Assembly: GCF_029623955.1 (NCBI RefSeq)
Contig: NZ_JARSBP010000004.1
Coordinates: 620,001-684,000, forward strand
Length of the DNA: 64,000 bases
Direction of reading: 5' to 3'
DNA from: Mycobacterium sp. 236(2023)
GTDB taxonomy: Bacteria > Actinomycetota > Actinomycetes > Mycobacteriales > Mycobacteriaceae
The first letter of the stretch is position 1, and each line of letters begins with the position of its first letter. Shown here in pieces: positions 1 to 8,745 of this stretch. The notes below the pieces were generated by a model that made no database searches, had not been told where the DNA came from, and saw only the letters and a list, made by a program, of their open reading frames with translations. The position numbers and the translations under genes were made by a program.

Positions 1-2003
1 ACGCCCTGTCCCACGCCTACGGGGCGGCCTTCGACAACCCCGATCTGCTGGTCGCGACCGTGATCGGCGACGGTGAGGCCGAGACCGGCGCGCTGGCCAC
101 CGGCTGGCACTCCAACAAGCTGACCAACCCGACCACAGACGGCGTCGTGCTGCCGATCCTGCACCTCAACGGCTACAAGATCGCCAACCCGACCGTGCTG
201 GCCCGCATCCCGGAAGACGAACTGCGGGCGCTGATGGTCGGCTACGGGCATCATCCCTACTTCTTCGAGGTCCCCGACGACGGGCCGGACGACCACGACT
301 CGCGTGTTGATGCGCATCGGCGTTTCGCCGCGCTGCTCGACGAGGTCCTCGACGAGATCGCCGACATCAAAGCCGCAGCAGCCTCGGGTGACGAGTCCCG
401 ACCGGCCTGGCCGATGATCGTGTTCCGCACCCCGAAAGGCTGGACCGGTCCCGGCACCATCGACGGCAAGAAGACGACCGGCTCCTGGAGGGCGCACCAG
501 GTGCCCCTGTCCAGTGCCCGCGACACCAGCGAGCACCTTGGCGTGCTTGCCGACTGGCTGGCCTCCTACCGACCCGACGAACTATTCGACGAGGGCGGGA
601 AACTGCACGCCGACATCGCCTCGCTGGCGCCGCAGGGGCACCTGCGCATGAGCGACAATCCGCACGCCAACGGCGGTCTGCTGCTCAAGGATCTCCGGCT
701 GCCCGACTTCCGCAGCTTCGGCGTCGACGTCCCCGCTCCGGGCGCGACGGTCGCCGAAGCCACCCGGGTCCTGGGCCAGTGGCTCACCGAGGTCATCCGG
801 CGCAATCCGGACAACTTCCGCATCTTCGGCCCCGACGAGACGGCGTCCAATCGTCTGCAATCGGTGTTCGAGGCGACCGACAAGCAATGGAACGCCGACT
901 ACATCGGTCCCGAGGTCGACGAGCACATGGCCAGGGTGGGCCGCGTCGTCGAGATGCTGTCCGAACACCAATGTCAGGGCTGGCTGGAGGGCTATCTGTT
1001 GACCGGCAGGCACGGGCTGTTCAACTGCTACGAAGCCTTCATCCACATCATCGATTCGATGTTCAACCAGCACGCCAAATGGCTGAAGGTCACCAACCAC
1101 ATCGCCTGGCGGCGCCCCATCGCGAGCCTCAACTACCTGCTGTCGAGCCATGTCTGGCGCCAGGACCACAACGGGTTCTCCCATCAGGACCCCGGCTTCA
1201 TCGACCACGTGGTCAACAAGAGCGCGAACGTCGTGCGGGTGTACCTGCCACCGGACGCCAACACGCTGCTGTCGACCTACGACCACTGCCTGCGGTCACG
1301 GCAATACGTCAACGTCGTCGTCTCCGGAAAGCAGCCCGCCCCCAACTTCTTGACCATGGAGCAGGCCATCGCGCACTGCACGCGCGGCCTGGGCATCTGG
1401 GAGTGGGCGGGCTCGGAGGTCCTCGGCTCCGATCCTGACGTCGTGATCGCCGCGGCGGGAGACGTGCCGACCCTTGAGGCGCTCGCCGCGACCGACATCC
1501 TGCGGACGCATCTGCCCGAGCTCAAGATCCGGTTCGTCAACGTCGTCGACCTGATGCGCCTGCAGGACTCCACCGAACATCCGCACGGGCTGTCGGACCC
1601 GGATTTCGACATGATCTTCACCACCGACAAGCCGATCATCTTCGCCTATCACGGCTACCCGTGGCTGATCCATCGGTTGACCTACCGGCGAGCCGGCCAC
1701 TCGAACCTCCACGTCCGCGGATACAAGGAGGAAGGCACGACGACGACCCCGTTCGACATGGTGATGCTCAACGACCTCGACCGCTACCACCTGGTGATGG
1801 ATGTGCTGGACCGCGTTCCGGCGCTCGGGTCGACGTGCGCGACGTTGCGCCAGCGGATGGCCGACGCCCGCATCGCCGCCCGCGAGTACACCCGCGAGCA
1901 CGGCGACGACATCCCCGAGGTGAAGGACTGGGTGTGGCCGGCCGCGCGCCGCCTCGGGGTGTCGGGTGGCGGTGTGTCCGACACCGGCGGCGACAACGAA
2001 TAA
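1..2003 (+). CDS. xfp: Phosphoketolase, 3' part (5' end outside window)
   Basis: The product is a thiamine-diphosphate phosphoketolase, which splits xylulose 5-phosphate (and often fructose 6-phosphate) with phosphate to acetyl phosphate plus an aldose phosphate in the cytoplasm. The reading frame is open from base 3, so about 666 residues are visible and roughly the first 130-150 of about 800 are missing. The diphosphate/Mg-binding stretch GDGEAETG lies near the visible start. It is followed by the family's TGWHSNK and LHLNGYKI segments, and HANGGLL and SSHVWRQDHNGFSHQDPG occur further on. The C-terminal third resembles the transketolase C domain. The stop precedes the next gene by only 36 bp, so the CPBP gene may be co-transcribed. 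The internal ATG at base 60 is not the real start because homology continues upstream of it. Confidence 0.95.
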   Translation, partial: ALSHAYGAAFDNPDLLVATVIGDGEAETGALATGWHSNKLTNPTTDGVVLPILHLNGYKIANPTVLARIPEDELRALMVGYGHHPYFFEVPDDGPDDHDSRVDAHRRFAALLDEVLDEIADIKAAAASGDESRPAWPMIVFRTPKGWTGPGTIDGKKTTGSWRAHQVPLSSARDTSEHLGVLADWLASYRPDELFDEGGKLHADIASLAPQGHLRMSDNPHANGGLLLKDLRLPDFRSFGVDVPAPGATVAEATRVLGQWLTEVIRRNPDNFRIFGPDETASNRLQSVFEATDKQWNADYIGPEVDEHMARVGRVVEMLSEHQCQGWLEGYLLTGRHGLFNCYEAFIHIIDSMFNQHAKWLKVTNHIAWRRPIASLNYLLSSHVWRQDHNGFSHQDPGFIDHVVNKSANVVRVYLPPDANTLLSTYDHCLRSRQYVNVVVSGKQPAPNFLTMEQAIAHCTRGLGIWEWAGSEVLGSDPDVVIAAAGDVPTLEALAATDILRTHLPELKIRFVNVVDLMRLQDSTEHPHGLSDPDFDMIFTTDKPIIFAYHGYPWLIHRLTYRRAGHSNLHVRGYKEEGTTTTPFDMVMLNDLDRYHLVMDVLDRVPALGSTCATLRQRMADARIAAREYTREHGDDIPEVKDWVWPAARRLGVSGGGVSDTGGDNE

Positions 2004-2039
2004 TCCGCCGCGCAGAAACGCCGGTACCCTGGTGCGGTT

Positions 2040-2801
2040 ATGTCTGACGTCATCGCCGCACCCGTCGAGCCCCACCCCGTGGTCGCTCAACTCGCGGCGT
2101 TGCACCACTTCCGGATCTACGTCGACATCGCCATCGTCGTCGTCGTGCTGGTGGCCTCGAACCTGCTGGCGCACTTCACGACGCCGTGGGCGAACGTCGC
2201 CGTCGTACCTGCTGCCGCGGTGGGGCTCGTACTGCTGGTGCGCTCCCGCGGTCTCGGTTGGTCGGAGCTCGGACTGGGCCGCGAGCACTGGAAGTCGGGC
2301 GCCGGGTATGCGATCGGTGCGGTCGCCCTGGTGGGCACTGTCATCGCGGTCGGCGCGTTGCTGCCGTGGACGCGGCCGATGTTCCTCAACGACAACTACG
2401 CGACGTTGTCGGGCGCGCTGATCGCATCGATGATCATCATTCCGCTGCAGACCGTGATTCCCGAAGAGCTGGCTTTCCGCGGCGTGCTGCACGGCGCCCT
2501 GGACCGTGCGTGGGGCTGGCGCGGCGTCGCGGCGGCGGGGTCACTGCTCTTCGGGCTGTGGCACATTGCTACGTCGCTCGGCCTGACGGCGAGCAATGTC
2601 GGGTTCACCGAGATCCTCGGCGGCGGAGTGTTCGGCATGGTCGCCGGCGTCGTCGGCGCGGTGATCGCTACGGGGGCGGCGGGATTCGTCTTCACATGGC
2701 TGCGCAGGCGCAGCGGCAGCTTGATCGCCCCGATCGCGCTGCATTGGTCGCTGAACGGGCTGGGTGCTCTGGCGGCCGCGCTCGTGTGGCATCTGTCCTA
2801 G
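2040..2801 (+). CDS. CPBP-family intramembrane metalloprotease-like protein
   Basis: A 253-residue polytopic membrane protein with about six to eight hydrophobic segments. The CPBP (CAAX protease and bacteriocin-processing) signature is visible: the EELAFRG motif near residue 143 supplies the two Glu and the Arg. It is followed by FGLWHI with the metal-binding His near residue 175, and a final conserved His in LHWSLNG near residue 240. Family members are Abi-type membrane proteases, but most bacterial ones have no known substrate, so only the fold and likely protease activity are claimed. The gene starts at an ATG 36 bp after the phosphoketolase stop. It is convergent with the CGNR gene, 8 bp beyond its stop. 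Confidence 0.85.
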   Translation: MSDVIAAPVEPHPVVAQLAALHHFRIYVDIAIVVVVLVASNLLAHFTTPWANVAVVPAAAVGLVLLVRSRGLGWSELGLGREHWKSGAGYAIGAVALVGTVIAVGALLPWTRPMFLNDNYATLSGALIASMIIIPLQTVIPEELAFRGVLHGALDRAWGWRGVAAAGSLLFGLWHIATSLGLTASNVGFTEILGGGVFGMVAGVVGAVIATGAAGFVFTWLRRRSGSLIAPIALHWSLNGLGALAAALVWHLS

Positions 2802-2809
2802 ACAGCCGA

Positions 2810-3382
2810 TCAGCGAGCCGCCCGTTTGCGCGCCCGGAACTGCCGGTTCTTCAGCTTGTTGCCGCACGACGCCATGTCGCACCATGTGCCGCCGTGGTTG
2901 CGCGATGCGTCGTAGAACGCCCAACGGCATTCGTCGTTGCCGCATGCTTTGAGCCGTGCCCAGCTGCCGTCCCGCTGCGCGTCGCGGACGACCAGCAGCA
3001 GCCCGGCCAGCCGGCTCGCCACGTCGTCGCCGTCCACTCTCAGGGCCACGCTGCCGTCCACGTCGACCGAGGGGCGCACCGCCGCCGTGACGCGGCGCAG
3101 TGGAGCCAGTGCGTCCTGGGTCGGTGCCGGGCCGCCGCCGTTGCGGACGAGCAGTGCCCTCAGCGCTTCACGCACCTCGACGACCAGCGACAGATCGGCC
3201 GACGACAGCTCCGTTGACGCTGCCAGCAGGTCGTTGTCGACCAGCCAAGGTCGCGCATCGGCGACATCGTTGAGCCGGTCGGAGCCGTCGGGCCGCTCGA
3301 CGGTGTTGACGAGCGCCTGGATGCGGCGCAGCGGTGGCGGCGCGGGCTTGTCTTCGTCGTCGCCGGGCCAGAGCTCGGTCAT
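2810..3382 (-). CDS. ABATE / CGNR zinc-finger protein, putative regulator
   Basis: A 190-residue protein with an N-terminal ABATE-type region of about 140 residues and a C-terminal CGNR zinc finger. The finger begins CGNDECRWAFYD near residue 145 and is completed by a Cys (CDM) and then CGN about 20 residues later, followed by a basic tail. Such proteins are annotated as putative stress-responsive transcription factors, and neither a DNA target nor an effector is visible here. The gene is transcribed away from the hypothetical gene at 3481, leaving a 98-bp divergent intergenic region likely to hold both promoters. Confidence 0.85.
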   Translation of the reverse strand: MTELWPGDDEDKPAPPPLRRIQALVNTVERPDGSDRLNDVADARPWLVDNDLLAASTELSSADLSLVVEVREALRALLVRNGGGPAPTQDALAPLRRVTAAVRPSVDVDGSVALRVDGDDVASRLAGLLLVVRDAQRDGSWARLKACGNDECRWAFYDASRNHGGTWCDMASCGNKLKNRQFRARKRAAR

Positions 3383-3480
3383 CGACGCAGCCTACCATTC
3401 GTGACTGCTTAAATCGATTGACTGGTCATGCATGACCGGTATAGCGTTCTTGGCAGTCACCGATTGGAGTTGTGTGCAGC

Positions 3481-3960
3481 ATGGCCGCCCCCCGGATTCC
3501 CGCTGAAGTCCTGCACGCCGCGCAGTCGGCCCGGACGCGGAAGCGTCGCGATCCACGGCCGTCGCTCCTGGCGCAGGTCGCGGCCCACATCACTGCCTGC
3601 TCTCTCGACCGTCAGCTGTCGGTCGGTATGCCGTCGAGCCCTGGGAGGTCGCTACTGGCACACCGCGCGAGGCTGCTGTCTCCGAAGGAGCGTCAGGCCA
3701 TCGCCGAGGTGCTGAATCACTTCGTGGGCGACGCCATGGAGCCGCCCGTGTCCCTGCGCATACCGCTCAACGGCCCCGGCATTCTCGCGGTCACAGATCT
3801 GATCGACCGGATCGTGCAGCGCCTCGAATCCGCGGACCCCGTGTGTGAACGCGGCGTCGCGCGGATACGCGTCCTGCTCTCCGACGGCGCCGGACCGCTC
3901 TACCGGCACGGGCGAGGTGATCTCGCGGGCCGCCTCGGCGCCGCGCTCGCCGCCCTCTAG
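3481..3960 (+). CDS. Hypothetical protein
   Basis: I do not recognise this family. The product is about 159 residues, begins with a short basic segment rich in Arg and Lys, and has no signal peptide, membrane segment or obvious catalytic motif. The middle (LSPKERQAIAEVLNHFVGD) and the RIVQRLESADP stretch look helical. I chose the ATG at 3481; a GTG at 3472 in the same frame would add three residues. The stop codon abuts the convergent stop of the alcohol dehydrogenase with no gap. Codon use is typical of its neighbours, and its high GC third positions support coding. Confidence 0.6.
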   Translation: MAAPRIPAEVLHAAQSARTRKRRDPRPSLLAQVAAHITACSLDRQLSVGMPSSPGRSLLAHRARLLSPKERQAIAEVLNHFVGDAMEPPVSLRIPLNGPGILAVTDLIDRIVQRLESADPVCERGVARIRVLLSDGAGPLYRHGRGDLAGRLGAALAAL

Positions 3961-4974
3961 TCACACGACCAGCACGGCCGCGCCGGAGATGCGTCCGCCG
4001 CTCAGATCGGCCAGCGCCGCGTCGGCGCGGTCGAGCGAGTACTCGGGGGCGGTGACCGCGAGGTGGTGCCGGCCGGCGAAGTCGAGGAATGCGTGCGCGT
4101 CGGCCCGCGTATTCGATGTCACGGACCGCATCTGACGTTCCTGGAACAGGTGATCCTGATAGTTCAGCGTCGGAATGTCGCTGAGGTGGATCCCGGCGAT
4201 CGCGAGCGTGCCGCCGCGGTCGAGCGCCGCGAGCGCAGGCAGAACAAGGTCGCCGACCGGAGCGAACAGGATCGCAGCGTCGAGCGCCACCGGCGGCCGT
4301 TCGTTTGCACCCTGTGCAGATGCCGCGCCCAGGGACAGGGCGAGTTCGCGGGCGTGTTCCCCACGCGTCATCACGTGCACCTCGGCGCCGTCGGCGATCG
4401 CCACCTGAGCCGTCAGGTGGGCGCTGCCGCCGAACCCGTAGATGCCGAGGCGGCCCTTCGGCGGAAGATCCGCGCGCATCAGCGAGCGGTACCCGATGAT
4501 GCCGGCGCACAGTAGCGGCGCCAACTCCGCATCGGTGTACCCCGCAGGCAATGGCAGCGCGAAAGCGGCAGGCACAGTGGCGAATTCGGCGTAGCCGCCG
4601 TCGGCGTCCCAACCCGTGTAGCGGGAGTCCGGGCACAGATTCTCTTGGCCGCGCAGGCAGAATCGGCAGGAGCCGCAGGTGTAGCGCAGCCACGCGATGC
4701 CGACACGGTCGCCGATCGAGAAGTCGCCGGCGCCCGGGCCTATTTCGACGACCTCACCGACCACCTCGTGCCCCGGCGTCACGTCCTCCCGGTGCACCGG
4801 GAGATCGCCTTCGGTGACGTGCAGGTCGGTGCGGCACACGCCGCACGCGCGGATTGCCACCAGCAGTTCGCCCGGTCCGGGTTCGGGGACGGGGACAGTG
4901 GACAGGCACAGCGGCTCGGTCGCTATCGGACCGGGCCTGCGCACCTGCCACGCGCGCATCGTCGGGGGCGCCAC
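3961..4974 (-). CDS. Zinc-dependent alcohol dehydrogenase family protein (AdhA-like)
   Basis: A 337-residue medium-chain dehydrogenase of the zinc alcohol dehydrogenase group, expected to oxidise alcohols or reduce aldehydes with NAD(P) in the cytoplasm. The catalytic-zinc Cys is in GVCRTDLH near residue 49 and the His-Glu pair in GHEVVG near 71. The four Cys of the structural zinc site are in CGSCRFCLRGQENLC (about 100-114), and a Rossmann segment GIYGFGGSAH follows. Position next to the GlsB-type gene and Apa matches M. tuberculosis Rv1862 (adhA). It lies 25 bp downstream of the GlsB gene on the same strand, so the two are probably co-transcribed. Substrate is unknown. Confidence 0.9.
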   Translation of the reverse strand: MAPPTMRAWQVRRPGPIATEPLCLSTVPVPEPGPGELLVAIRACGVCRTDLHVTEGDLPVHREDVTPGHEVVGEVVEIGPGAGDFSIGDRVGIAWLRYTCGSCRFCLRGQENLCPDSRYTGWDADGGYAEFATVPAAFALPLPAGYTDAELAPLLCAGIIGYRSLMRADLPPKGRLGIYGFGGSAHLTAQVAIADGAEVHVMTRGEHARELALSLGAASAQGANERPPVALDAAILFAPVGDLVLPALAALDRGGTLAIAGIHLSDIPTLNYQDHLFQERQMRSVTSNTRADAHAFLDFAGRHHLAVTAPEYSLDRADAALADLSGGRISGAAVLVV

Positions 4975-4999
4975 GTCCCTACGATGCCACGGTGTGCGG

Positions 5000-5302
5000 T
5001 CAGGCCTTCGTCTGAACCTTGCTGACGATCCACAACAAGATCACCGATCCGAGGATGGCGGTGAACAGCGTGAACCACCACCCACCCGCGGCGGTGTCGA
5101 GGAAGAAGCTCAGCAGGAACCCGCCGATGAGCGCGCCGACGATCCCGACGACGATGTTCATCACGATGCCGGAGCCGCCGCCCTTGACGATCTTGCCCGC
5201 GATCCACCCGGCGATGGCGCCGATGATGATGTACCCGATCCAACCGACGCTGGTCAGCGTCGTCGATCGCGCCAGAATTTCGCTAGCTGCAACCATGTCC
5301 AT
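5000..5302 (-). CDS. GlsB/YeaQ/YmgE-family membrane protein
   Basis: A 100-residue protein that is almost entirely hydrophobic, with three transmembrane helices separated by short glycine-rich loops. The family hallmark GAIAGWIAGKIVKGGG sits near residues 28-43. The family is described as stress-associated (transglycosylase-associated) small membrane proteins with no established biochemical activity. It is the equivalent of Rv1861 by position, between the adhA-like gene and apa. The ATG at 5302 starts MDMVAASEIL; a shorter start is possible because the first 18 residues are not typical of the family. Confidence 0.85.
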   Translation of the reverse strand: MDMVAASEILARSTTLTSVGWIGYIIIGAIAGWIAGKIVKGGGSGIVMNIVVGIVGALIGGFLLSFFLDTAAGGWWFTLFTAILGSVILLWIVSKVQTKA

Positions 5303-5441
5303 GAGGGTCTCCCGCCTGTCGCCAGCCGGACCCGGTGCGGCCGCAACCGGGCCATGGCCCAGGTATACCTGCCGCGGGTAACGAAACGGCTATGCAAACG
5401 GGCGGCGATCGGACACGATCACCGCCCGCTCACACATCACG

Positions 5442-6491
5442 TCACGCCGGGGGAAGCATCCCCGGTGCGGTGTTCGGGTCGACCGGAACCGGGACGCCCA
5501 CGGCGGGCCGCGGCGGCGGCGCGTTCGGGTCGGGCGGCGGCGCGTTGGGATCCGGCGGCGGCGGAGGCGCGTTCGGGTCCGCCGGCGGAGGAGGCGGAGG
5601 CGGCGCCCACGGGCGGATCGAGTTCGCCAGCGTGGCGGCCTCGGGCTGCGGCACCGGATTCGTTGCAGTGCCGAGCCAAACGACGAACCATCGCTCCGGC
5701 GTGCGCTGACCGCGGGGTGTGCCGGGGGCGACGGGAGCACCGACGACACCGGCCCAGATCTGGCCGTTCGGCTTGTTCGTGTCGGTGAACTTCACCTCGT
5801 AGTACGAGGCGACGCCGGTCAGGCCGTCGGCATCGAGCGGGATCACCTGCTGGTTGACCCGCGTGCCCGGGAACGGCATGAAGAACTCGCCCATATCGGA
5901 GGCGAGTCGCTGGGCCGCCTTGGTGTTGTCGCTCTCGGCGCCCGCGAACAGCTTCAGGTCGAGTCGGCCGAGCAGCACGCTGGTGTCGTTCGGCGGCTGC
6001 GCATCCGGCGGCGAACCCTCCGGCGGCAGCTTGGTGAGCAGCGCCTGGCCGTACGAGATCTGGCTGGCGTCCGAAACCTTCCAGCCTGCGGGAACGACGT
6101 AGCTGAAACCGCCTGCGGCGTTGTCGACGCGGCCCGGTTCCGGCGCAGGGGCCACCGGAGCATTGGGATCGACGGGTGGCGGCGCGTTCGGGTCCGCCGG
6201 CGGGGGTGCTGCCGGTGGGGGTGGCGGCGCGTTCGGGTCCACCACCGGGGGTGCCGCCGGTGGGGGTGGCGGCGCGTTGGGATCGACCGGCGGCGCCGCC
6301 GGCGGCGCCTGCGGCGCTACCACCGGAGGCGGCGGCGCGGGCGTCGGCGTCGGTGCCGGCTGGGCGCCGGCCACCGCCGGCATCGCCAGCGCGGCCGCCA
6401 GCGCAGCGGTCGTGACGGTCGTCAGTACCGAGCGTCGAAACGGCGTCGGTACGCCCTTGAGGCGGTCAGGATGCACTTCCGGCTGATCCAT
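5442..6491 (-). CDS. apa: Alanine/proline-rich secreted adhesin Apa (FAP/MPT32 type)
   Basis: A 349-residue secreted protein homologous to the M. tuberculosis Apa (Rv1860, 325 residues), a mannosylated fibronectin-attachment antigen. A signal peptide covers about residues 1-40 and ends near AVAGA. Two proline-rich arms, built from repeats of the type DPNAPPPPPAAPP, flank a globular middle domain (about residues 115-285) containing the family's FSYVVPAGWKVSDA and SYGQALLTKL segments. The ATG at 6491 was chosen because it gives a proper signal peptide; the frame stays open upstream to 6842 but that extension is basic and unlike secreted proteins. The Pro/Ala/Thr-rich arms are the expected O-mannosylation sites. 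Confidence 0.93.
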   Translation of the reverse strand: MDQPEVHPDRLKGVPTPFRRSVLTTVTTAALAAALAMPAVAGAQPAPTPTPAPPPPVVAPQAPPAAPPVDPNAPPPPPAAPPVVDPNAPPPPPAAPPPADPNAPPPVDPNAPVAPAPEPGRVDNAAGGFSYVVPAGWKVSDASQISYGQALLTKLPPEGSPPDAQPPNDTSVLLGRLDLKLFAGAESDNTKAAQRLASDMGEFFMPFPGTRVNQQVIPLDADGLTGVASYYEVKFTDTNKPNGQIWAGVVGAPVAPGTPRGQRTPERWFVVWLGTATNPVPQPEAATLANSIRPWAPPPPPPPADPNAPPPPPDPNAPPPDPNAPPPRPAVGVPVPVDPNTAPGMLPPA

Positions 6492-6912
6492 GGGGAAGAA
6501 ACTACCGTGTTGCAGCCGTGACGCAAGTGTGAGGTGGTCAAAATGTGCTGAATTGTTACATTGCCACAAGGAACATCGCAGCAGATAGACAGAATCGGTT
6601 TGTTTGCTGACATGCGTCAGCACCCACGCGACGCGCGGGTGCCGAATCTGCCGAAGTTGACGGGTGTGATGTCTCACCCGTTCATCGGCCCGTCGGGCGG
6701 CGGTTGTTACAGCGCGCAGACGCCTCCATTCGTCGAGCGTGCCCACAGGGCGGGAATCGACCCTGATTCCTGCCATCGGCGCACACTCGGCGATGCGCCG
6801 TCCGTTGCACGGCAGTCGACAGCGGCGCGCCGGGTTTCTCATCTAGCTACCGTCCAGTAACATTGGCGGCGCTCGCTGGGGTTCAGCGTCGAACACAACA
6901 GGAGGGCCATCG
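6492..6912. promoter_or_regulatory. Divergent intergenic region apa / SDR
   Basis: This 421-bp stretch separates divergently transcribed apa and the SDR gene and should hold both promoters. Its apa-proximal 110 bp are distinctly less GC-rich and contain a TGTAACAATT stretch on the minus strand that could be part of a promoter. The SDR side shows an AGGAGGGCC ribosome site just before 6913. No gene, tRNA or strong terminator was seen; the short open frames here lack codon bias. Confidence 0.5.
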
Positions 6913-7584
6913 ATGGATGTTCTGATCACGGGATGCGACACCGATCTGGGGCGCACGATGGCCGAGAGCTTCAGCGAAGCCGGTCACAAGATCATCCTCG
7001 GCGGCCGTAACCGCGACGACCTCGAGGTCCTCGCCAAAGAACTCGACCAGGATGTTCTGGTCTTCGACAACACCGATGCCGCCTCTGTCGGGCAATTGCA
7101 CGGTCAGGTGCCGGCTCATCTCGACACGATCATCAACGTGCCCGCCCCCCGCTGGAACGGCGGCGATCCCCGCACTTACACGCTCGACGACCACGCCGCG
7201 GAATGGCGCGGGCTGTTCGACGCGAACCTCGTGTCGGCGATGCTCACCGTGCAGGTGCTCGGCGACCACATGCGTTCCGGCGGATCGATCATCACCGTGA
7301 TCCCCGAACCTCCGCGCGAAGGCAGCGCCGCAGCGGCCGTCAAGGCCGCGGTCTCCGACTGGACCGCGGGTCAGGCCAACCACTTCGGCATCCGCGGCAT
7401 CACGGTGAATGCCGTCGCGGTCGGCCGCGGAATCGATCCCGGCTACGACGGCCTCGGTTCCACGCCGCCGTCGGTCAGTGCGGAGATGTCGCGCCTGTCT
7501 CTGTTCCTCACCACGCCGGCGGCGCGGCACATCACGGGGCAGACGCTGCATGTCACGCACGGGGCTCTGGCGAACTTCGCTTAG
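6913..7584 (+). CDS. SDR-family oxidoreductase (Rv1856c-type)
   Basis: A 223-residue short-chain dehydrogenase/reductase-like protein with an N-terminal Rossmann start (VLITGCDTDLG) in place of the classical TGxxxGxG. A mid-protein NVPAPRW segment stands where the NNAG motif is expected, and a conserved C-terminal region reads HITGQTLHVTHG. The usual YxxxK catalytic pair is not evident, since the corresponding region reads AAVKAAVSDWTAG, so it may be an atypical or non-catalytic member. The gene is in the Rv1856c position relative to the LLM gene and ndh. A clear AGGAGG ribosome site precedes the ATG. Substrate is unknown. Confidence 0.85.
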   Translation: MDVLITGCDTDLGRTMAESFSEAGHKIILGGRNRDDLEVLAKELDQDVLVFDNTDAASVGQLHGQVPAHLDTIINVPAPRWNGGDPRTYTLDDHAAEWRGLFDANLVSAMLTVQVLGDHMRSGGSIITVIPEPPREGSAAAAVKAAVSDWTAGQANHFGIRGITVNAVAVGRGIDPGYDGLGSTPPSVSAEMSRLSLFLTTPAARHITGQTLHVTHGALANFA

Positions 7585-7659
7585 TGCAGTTTTATTCCGC
7601 GCTTCGCGCCGAGTGAAACCCGGGACGCCGTTTGACGTCCGGTGCGTAGGGTCGGGTTC

Positions 7660-8589
7660 GTGACGATTCGACTCGGGCTCCAGATCAACAACTTCTCCTA
7701 CGGCACCGGCGTTCCCGACCTCTTCCCCACTGTGGTCGCGCAGGCGAAAGAGGCCGACACCTCGGGATTCGACTCCGTGTTCCTGATGGATCACTTCTAC
7801 CAACTGCCCGGAATCGGAACCCCCGACGAGCCGATGCTGGAGGCGTACACCGCGCTGGGCGCGCTGGCCACCGCCACCGAGAACGCACAGCTGGGCACGC
7901 TGGTCACCGGCAACACGTATCGCAATCCGACGCTGCTGGCCAAGAACATCACGACGCTTGACGTGATCAGCCAGGGCCGCGCGATCCTCGGCATCGGCAC
8001 CGGCTGGTTCGAACTCGAACACGACCAGCTCGGCTACGAGTTCGGTACCTTCACCGACCGGTTCAACAAACTCGGTGAAGCCCTCGAGATCATCCTGCCC
8101 ATGATCAAGGGCGAGCACCCGACGTTCAGCGGGAAGTACTACAGCGTCCAGGACGCCATGGCGAATCCCCGCTTCCGCGAACACATTCCGCTGATGATCG
8201 GCGGCAGCGGCGAGAAGAAGACCATCCCGCTGGCGGCCCGCCACTTCGATCACCTCAACGTCATCGCAGGATTCGACGAGCTGGCCCGCAAGATCGACGT
8301 GGTCAAGCAGAAGTGTGAGGAGATCGATCGCGACCCGGCGACGCTGGAGACCAGCATGCTCGTCGGCGCGATCGTCGGTGACGGCGTCAGCGCCGATATG
8401 GTCCCCGACGACTTCAAGCAGCGCATGGTCTTCGGCAGCATCGAGCAGATCGCCGATCAGATCAAGACCAAGGTGCTCGACGCGGGCGTCGACGGGGTGA
8501 TCCTGTTTCTGCCCACCAAGACAGTCGGCTATCAGCCCGGGCAGATCACGGAGCTCGGTCGGGCCCTCAAGCCGCTGCTCGCCGACTGA
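7660..8589 (+). CDS. LLM-class F420-dependent oxidoreductase (Rv1855c-type)
   Basis: A 309-residue luciferase-like monooxygenase-family protein, in mycobacteria usually coenzyme F420-dependent and cytosolic. Family features include FDSVFLMDHFYQLP near residues 39-52, the NPTLLAKNITTLDVISQGR stretch, ILGIGTGWFELEH near 112-124, and PLMIGGSGEKKT near 185. The GTG at 7660 is preferred because it gives a start of VTIRLGLQINNFSYG, as in family members; the open frame extends to 7642 without homology. It follows the SDR by 75 bp and precedes ndh, the same order as Rv1856c-Rv1855c-Rv1854c. Substrate unknown. Confidence 0.88.
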   Translation: MTIRLGLQINNFSYGTGVPDLFPTVVAQAKEADTSGFDSVFLMDHFYQLPGIGTPDEPMLEAYTALGALATATENAQLGTLVTGNTYRNPTLLAKNITTLDVISQGRAILGIGTGWFELEHDQLGYEFGTFTDRFNKLGEALEIILPMIKGEHPTFSGKYYSVQDAMANPRFREHIPLMIGGSGEKKTIPLAARHFDHLNVIAGFDELARKIDVVKQKCEEIDRDPATLETSMLVGAIVGDGVSADMVPDDFKQRMVFGSIEQIADQIKTKVLDAGVDGVILFLPTKTVGYQPGQITELGRALKPLLAD

Positions 8590-8745
8590 TTTCGGCGTCG
8601 AGGCAACCGCAGGTTGAACTTTGCGGCGCGGTGGGGCATCTCACCGCGCCGCCCGGATGGGCAACGACTAGAGTTTTCGTTGTTCTGAATGGGTAAAGAA
8701 GATACCTGAGGCAGGTTCGCCGAGGACCTCGACAAGGGAGTAGTA

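Noticed and set aside
5520..6350. Repeats in apa as a microsatellite or mobile element
   Set aside because: They are codon-level repeats of the Pro/Ala-rich arms expected of Apa, not an independent repeat element.
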